Shown piece by piece: positions 32,430 to 35,660 of a stretch of DNA of 35,660 nucleotides. Position numbers and translations under genes: made by a program. The DNA is from Altererythrobacter sp. (GTDB lineage Bacteria; Pseudomonadota; Alphaproteobacteria; Sphingomonadales; Sphingomonadaceae). The stretch lies in the NCBI GenBank assembly GCA_013002295.1, contig JABDKI010000089.1:1-35660 (forward strand), read 5' to 3'. Every line of letters begins with the position of its first letter. The first letter of the stretch is position 1. Under the pieces are notes generated by a model that saw only the letters and a list, made by a program, of their open reading frames with translations, was not told the DNA's origin and did no database searches.

Positions 32430-32903
32430 ATGAGCAAACGCCTGACCCATCTCGATGAAAGCGGCACCGCCCGCATGGTCAATGTCGGGGCCAAGCCGGC
32501 GACTGAACGCATGGCGCGCGCTGGCGGAATTATCCGCATGAGCGCCGATGCGCTCGCCGCGATCAAGGCGGGTGATGCGCCCAAAGGCGATGTTTTGGGT
32601 GCTGCACGGATCGCTGCGATCATGGCAGCGAAAAAGACGGGCGAGCTGATCCCGTTGTGCCATCCGCTCAGCCTTGATGCTGTTGATTTGGAGTTTACCT
32701 TCGAAGGTGACGGTGTTCGCGTCACCGCCACTGCATCTCTCACCGGTAAGACGGGGGTCGAGATGGAAGCGATGGTGGCGGCATCAACCGCGCTTTTGAC
32801 GATATATGACATGGCCAAGGCGCTAGATAAAGGCATGGTGATCGGAGAGGTTCGGCTGCTTGAAAAGCTGGGTGGCAAATCCGGGCATTGGGTGGCTGAC
32901 TGA
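32430..32903 (+). CDS. moaC: Cyclic pyranopterin monophosphate synthase MoaC
   Basis: [45 protein letters not shown] and [14 protein letters not shown]. Confidence 0.96.
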   Translation: MSKRLTHLDESGTARMVNVGAKPATERMARAGGIIRMSADALAAIKAGDAPKGDVLGAARIAAIMAAKKTGELIPLCHPLSLDAVDLEFTFEGDGVRVTATASLTGKTGVEMEAMVAASTALLTIYDMAKALDKGMVIGEVRLLEKLGGKSGHWVAD

Positions 32904-32906
32904 CGC

Positions 32907-34094
32907 ATGGGCGCAATGCTCACTCTGGAGGAAGCACAGGACCGAGTGCTGGCGCTAGCGCCGCAAATGCCAACAGAGACTGTGCCAGTTGAAGCTGCCG
33001 TTGGTCGGTATCTCGCAGAAGATTTGCAGGCACAGCGCACCCAGCCACCAGCGGATCTTTCCGCCATGGATGGTTATGCCATCGGCAGTGGGGACCAGGG
33101 GCCATGGAAACTGGTTGGCGAAAGCCGCGCGGGAACGCCCTATAATCGCGCGCTGCTTGATGGCGAGACTGTGCGCATTTCGACGGGCGCACATGTACCC
33201 TCCGGCGCAGATCGTATTCTGATCCAGGAGAATGCGCGGGTCGATGGCCAGACTGTGACGTGTTTTCAGGACTTCCCGCCAGCCATGCGGCACGTTCGCC
33301 AACGTGGGTTTGATTTTGCAGCGGGCGATCTTGTCCTGAAAGCAGGAACGCGCATTGGCCCTGCACAGCTGGCGCTTGCGATTGGTGCCGGTCATGCGGC
33401 GCTGGATGTTCGCCGCGCACCCAGGGTTGCTGTCCTCGACAGCGGCGATGAATTGTCCGCCGATCCCGCGAACTGCGCCGACCATCAGATTCCGGCCAGC
33501 AATGGTGCGATGATCGGCGCCACGCTGGCTGAGCTGGGCTGCGAGGTCATTAGGCTCGGTCCGGTGTCTGATGATCGCGAAGCCCTCGCCACTGCTCTCG
33601 CGAAATCGGAAATCGCAGACATTCTCGTTACAACCGGCGGGGCTTCTGTGGGCGATCACGATCTGATGCGCCCGGCGCTCGAAGCCTGGGGCGCTCAGCT
33701 CGATTTCTGGAAAGTCGCGATGAAGCCGGGAAAGCCGATCATGGTCGCGACCAGAGGCGAAAAAGTGATCTTCGGCCTGCCTGGCAATCCTGTGTCGAGT
33801 TTCGTTACGTGCTTCCTGTTTGTGCTTCCGTTGGTGCGCGCAGCAATGGGCGCAAAGCACCCCCAGCCCGCCGTAGCAACCTTAGCTGCGGGATGCACCC
33901 TTCCCGCAATCGGCTCGCGCCGCGAATTCCTGCGTGCCTATTGGGACGGGGAAACCGTCAGCCTGGCCGACTCACAGGATTCTTCTGCCCTCGCTGCCTT
34001 GGCTCAAGCCAATTGCCTAATCGACCGCCCAGCGCATGCATTTGAGATCGAAGCGGGAACACCTGTTCCATGCCTGCTGTTGAAAAATGGCTGA
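32907..34094 (+). CDS. moeA: Molybdopterin molybdenumtransferase MoeA
   Basis: PPADLSAMDGYAI, TTGGASVGDHDL, KVAMKPGKPIMVA and FGLPGNPVSSFVTC. Confidence 0.96.
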   Translation: MGAMLTLEEAQDRVLALAPQMPTETVPVEAAVGRYLAEDLQAQRTQPPADLSAMDGYAIGSGDQGPWKLVGESRAGTPYNRALLDGETVRISTGAHVPSGADRILIQENARVDGQTVTCFQDFPPAMRHVRQRGFDFAAGDLVLKAGTRIGPAQLALAIGAGHAALDVRRAPRVAVLDSGDELSADPANCADHQIPASNGAMIGATLAELGCEVIRLGPVSDDREALATALAKSEIADILVTTGGASVGDHDLMRPALEAWGAQLDFWKVAMKPGKPIMVATRGEKVIFGLPGNPVSSFVTCFLFVLPLVRAAMGAKHPQPAVATLAAGCTLPAIGSRREFLRAYWDGETVSLADSQDSSALAALAQANCLIDRPAHAFEIEAGTPVPCLLLKNG

Positions 34095-34100
34095 ATTGCT

Positions 34101-34143
34101 TGACTTACCGAATTTCGTTGCCTAATTGTTCCGCATTCGTTCA
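34101..34143 (+). promoter_or_regulatory. lexA promoter with alphaproteobacterial SOS (LexA) box
   Basis: TTGACT (34101-34106), 17-nt spacer, TAATTG (34124-34129); GTTC-N7-GTTC at 34129-34143 overlaps the edge of the -10 element. Confidence 0.85.
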
Positions 34144-34189
34144 CCATAAGGTGTGAACACGGGAAAGGCGACCAGAGGAGGTTCCCGCC

Positions 34190-34876
34190 ATGCTGACGGC
34201 AAAGCAGCACGAGTTGATCCGTTTCATCCAACAGCGTTTGGAAGAGACTGGCATTTCTCCAAGTTTTGAAGAGATGAAAGAAGCGCTCGATCTCAAGAGC
34301 AAGTCTGGCGTGCACCGCTTGATCTCTGCATTGGAAGAGCGTGGGTTTATCCGCCGATTGGCCAATCGCGCGCGTGCACTTGAAGTGATCAAGATGCCTG
34401 AAGATGCGACTCCAGTTGGCCGCTCTGCTCCGGCGAATGATCCGGTTGCGCGGGTGACTACCCCTGCCCCGGCCGCTCCTGAGCCTGCGAACGACATTAT
34501 CGACGTGCCGCTACACGGCCGCATCGCTGCGGGTGCTCCTATTGAAGCGCTCGAAGGTCAGTCGAGCATGCCGGTTCCTGCCGCTTTGCTTGGCCCAGGT
34601 GAACACTATGCTCTCGAAGTATCCGGCGACTCGATGATCGAAGCCGGCATCTTCGATGGCGACTATGCCTTGATCAAGCGTGCCGAAAGTGCGCGTGATG
34701 GAGAGATTGTCGTGGCGTTGGTTCGCAATGAAGAAGCGACACTCAAATACCTTCGTCGCGAGAACGGCATGATCCGGCTGGATCCCGCGAATGGAGCCTA
34801 CGATCCGCAAGTCTATCAACCGCACGAAGTTGCGGTACAGGGCAAACTTGCGGGCCTGCTTAGGCGTTACCACTGA
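34190..34876 (+). CDS. lexA: SOS repressor LexA
   Basis: [45 protein letters not shown]; Ala-Gly cleavage site [20 protein letters not shown] and ATLKYL catalytic Ser/Lys. Confidence 0.97.
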   Translation: MLTAKQHELIRFIQQRLEETGISPSFEEMKEALDLKSKSGVHRLISALEERGFIRRLANRARALEVIKMPEDATPVGRSAPANDPVARVTTPAPAAPEPANDIIDVPLHGRIAAGAPIEALEGQSSMPVPAALLGPGEHYALEVSGDSMIEAGIFDGDYALIKRAESARDGEIVVALVRNEEATLKYLRRENGMIRLDPANGAYDPQVYQPHEVAVQGKLAGLLRRYH

Positions 34877-34881
34877 TGATT

Positions 34882-34920
34882 GTCCCCGGTGCGCGCCGGG
34901 ACCGTACCGCTATTTAGCGG
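34882..34920. terminator. Hairpins between convergent lexA and comEC-like ORF
   Basis: GTCCCCGG-N-CCGGGAC (34882-34902) and CCGCTA-TT-TAGCGG (34907-34920). Confidence 0.45.
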
Positions 34921-34929
34921 CTCCCCACC

Positions 34930-35490
34930 CTAATCGGGCTCGGCGCGCCACCACCCGTGTTGTCCCTGATAGTCAGAGACCCGAACAATCGATTGTTCGC
35001 CAAGTACGATCGCCAGTCCGCCAGACTGTTCAAGAAACTTGCCATCCGCTTTCAGCCATCGCGGTTGGCATGAGCGTGGCAGCCACCTGACCGCAACCAC
35101 AATGTCGGCCCGCTCACATGCAGCGGCAAGGGCACGCTCTTCAACCCGCATGTTGTTTCGTGCCATGAGCAATTCCCAGTCGCGGCCATCTCGCGTGAGT
35201 GTCATCGCACAAAACTCAGACGTACAATGTGCGCTCGGCCAGTCTGCCATGGGAATTGGGTCGCTCTTGACGCTCGCGAGCTCCATCAGGTTCTCGCGCG
35301 CATAATCGGATCGCGTACCGCGCAAACTCACAAGCTGAGATCCATTCTCGCTTGGCATTGTAATGCCGACATGTCGTCCATCTCGCGAAATCAGGATATC
35401 GGGCACGGGCGTCGCCAACAGCATCACAGTCGCAGCTCCTGCAGGAACAAAGCCCAGCAAACGCCACAACAAACCACGGCCCACGATCAA
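34930..35490 (-). pseudogene. ComEC/Rec2-like C-terminal fragment
   Basis: PDILISRDGRHVGI...DWELLMARNNMRVEERALAAACERADIVVAVRWLPRSCQPRWLKADGKFLEQSGGLAIVLGE resembles ComEC C-terminal regions of sphingomonads, but an in-frame TGA at 35503-35505 limits the ORF to under 200 codons. Confidence 0.5.
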
Positions 35491-35660
35491 AACCAGAGGC
35501 GTTCAAAAAATATTCGCATGCAGAGGTGAGGCTGGACATGGAAAGCGGCATGCGCCATTGACGCTGCACTGCAACATCGCTTCTCTCGGCGCCGCCCCCT
35601 GTGGGCACCACGGGCGTATGGTGCGTGGCCAACCCGGCATTGGAAAGGAAACAACGTCTT

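Noticed and set aside
35216-35632. Minus-strand ORF MATHHTPVVPTGG... in a different frame over the comEC-like region
   Set aside because: Overlaps the better-supported ComEC-like frame; no recognisable motif; likely spurious.

Overview
The window is a mostly housekeeping chromosomal segment. Protein features and synteny suggest an alphaproteobacterium of the Sphingomonadales/Erythrobacteraceae type; this is inferred, not proven. Left to right: end of a probable NYN/OST-HTH protein; a secreted repeat-type hypothetical protein (-); gyrA, with a TauD/TfdA-type dioxygenase overlapping its stop codon; a YhhN-family protein (-); trmFO; an EF-hand gene (-) with an in-frame TAA; a squalene/phytoene synthase-family protein (-); a three-gene TadG/TadE/TadE cluster; pdhB-pdhA-ftsB (-); an acyl-CoA dehydrogenase (-); an MscS channel; a haloalkane dehalogenase overlapping an MFS transporter; tRNA-Arg(CCT) (-); DUF1178, nitrilase-family and glutaredoxin genes (-); hsp20; pyrG, secG and tpiA (-); a PpiD/SurA-like protein; a trp cluster (trpE, DUF2233 lipoprotein, prolyl aminopeptidase, trpG, trpD, trpC) followed by moaC, moeA and lexA; and a short comEC-like C-terminal ORF (-). 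There is no CRISPR array, prophage, transposase or obvious defence island. The most useful second-look items are a ROSE-like RNA thermometer with an RpoH-like promoter upstream of hsp20, the in-frame stop in the EF-hand gene, the comEC-like fragment, an orphan TadG-like protein with a possible beta-solenoid C-terminus, and an intergenic region dense in inverted repeats next to pyrG. I see no convincing evidence for a wholly new multi-gene system.
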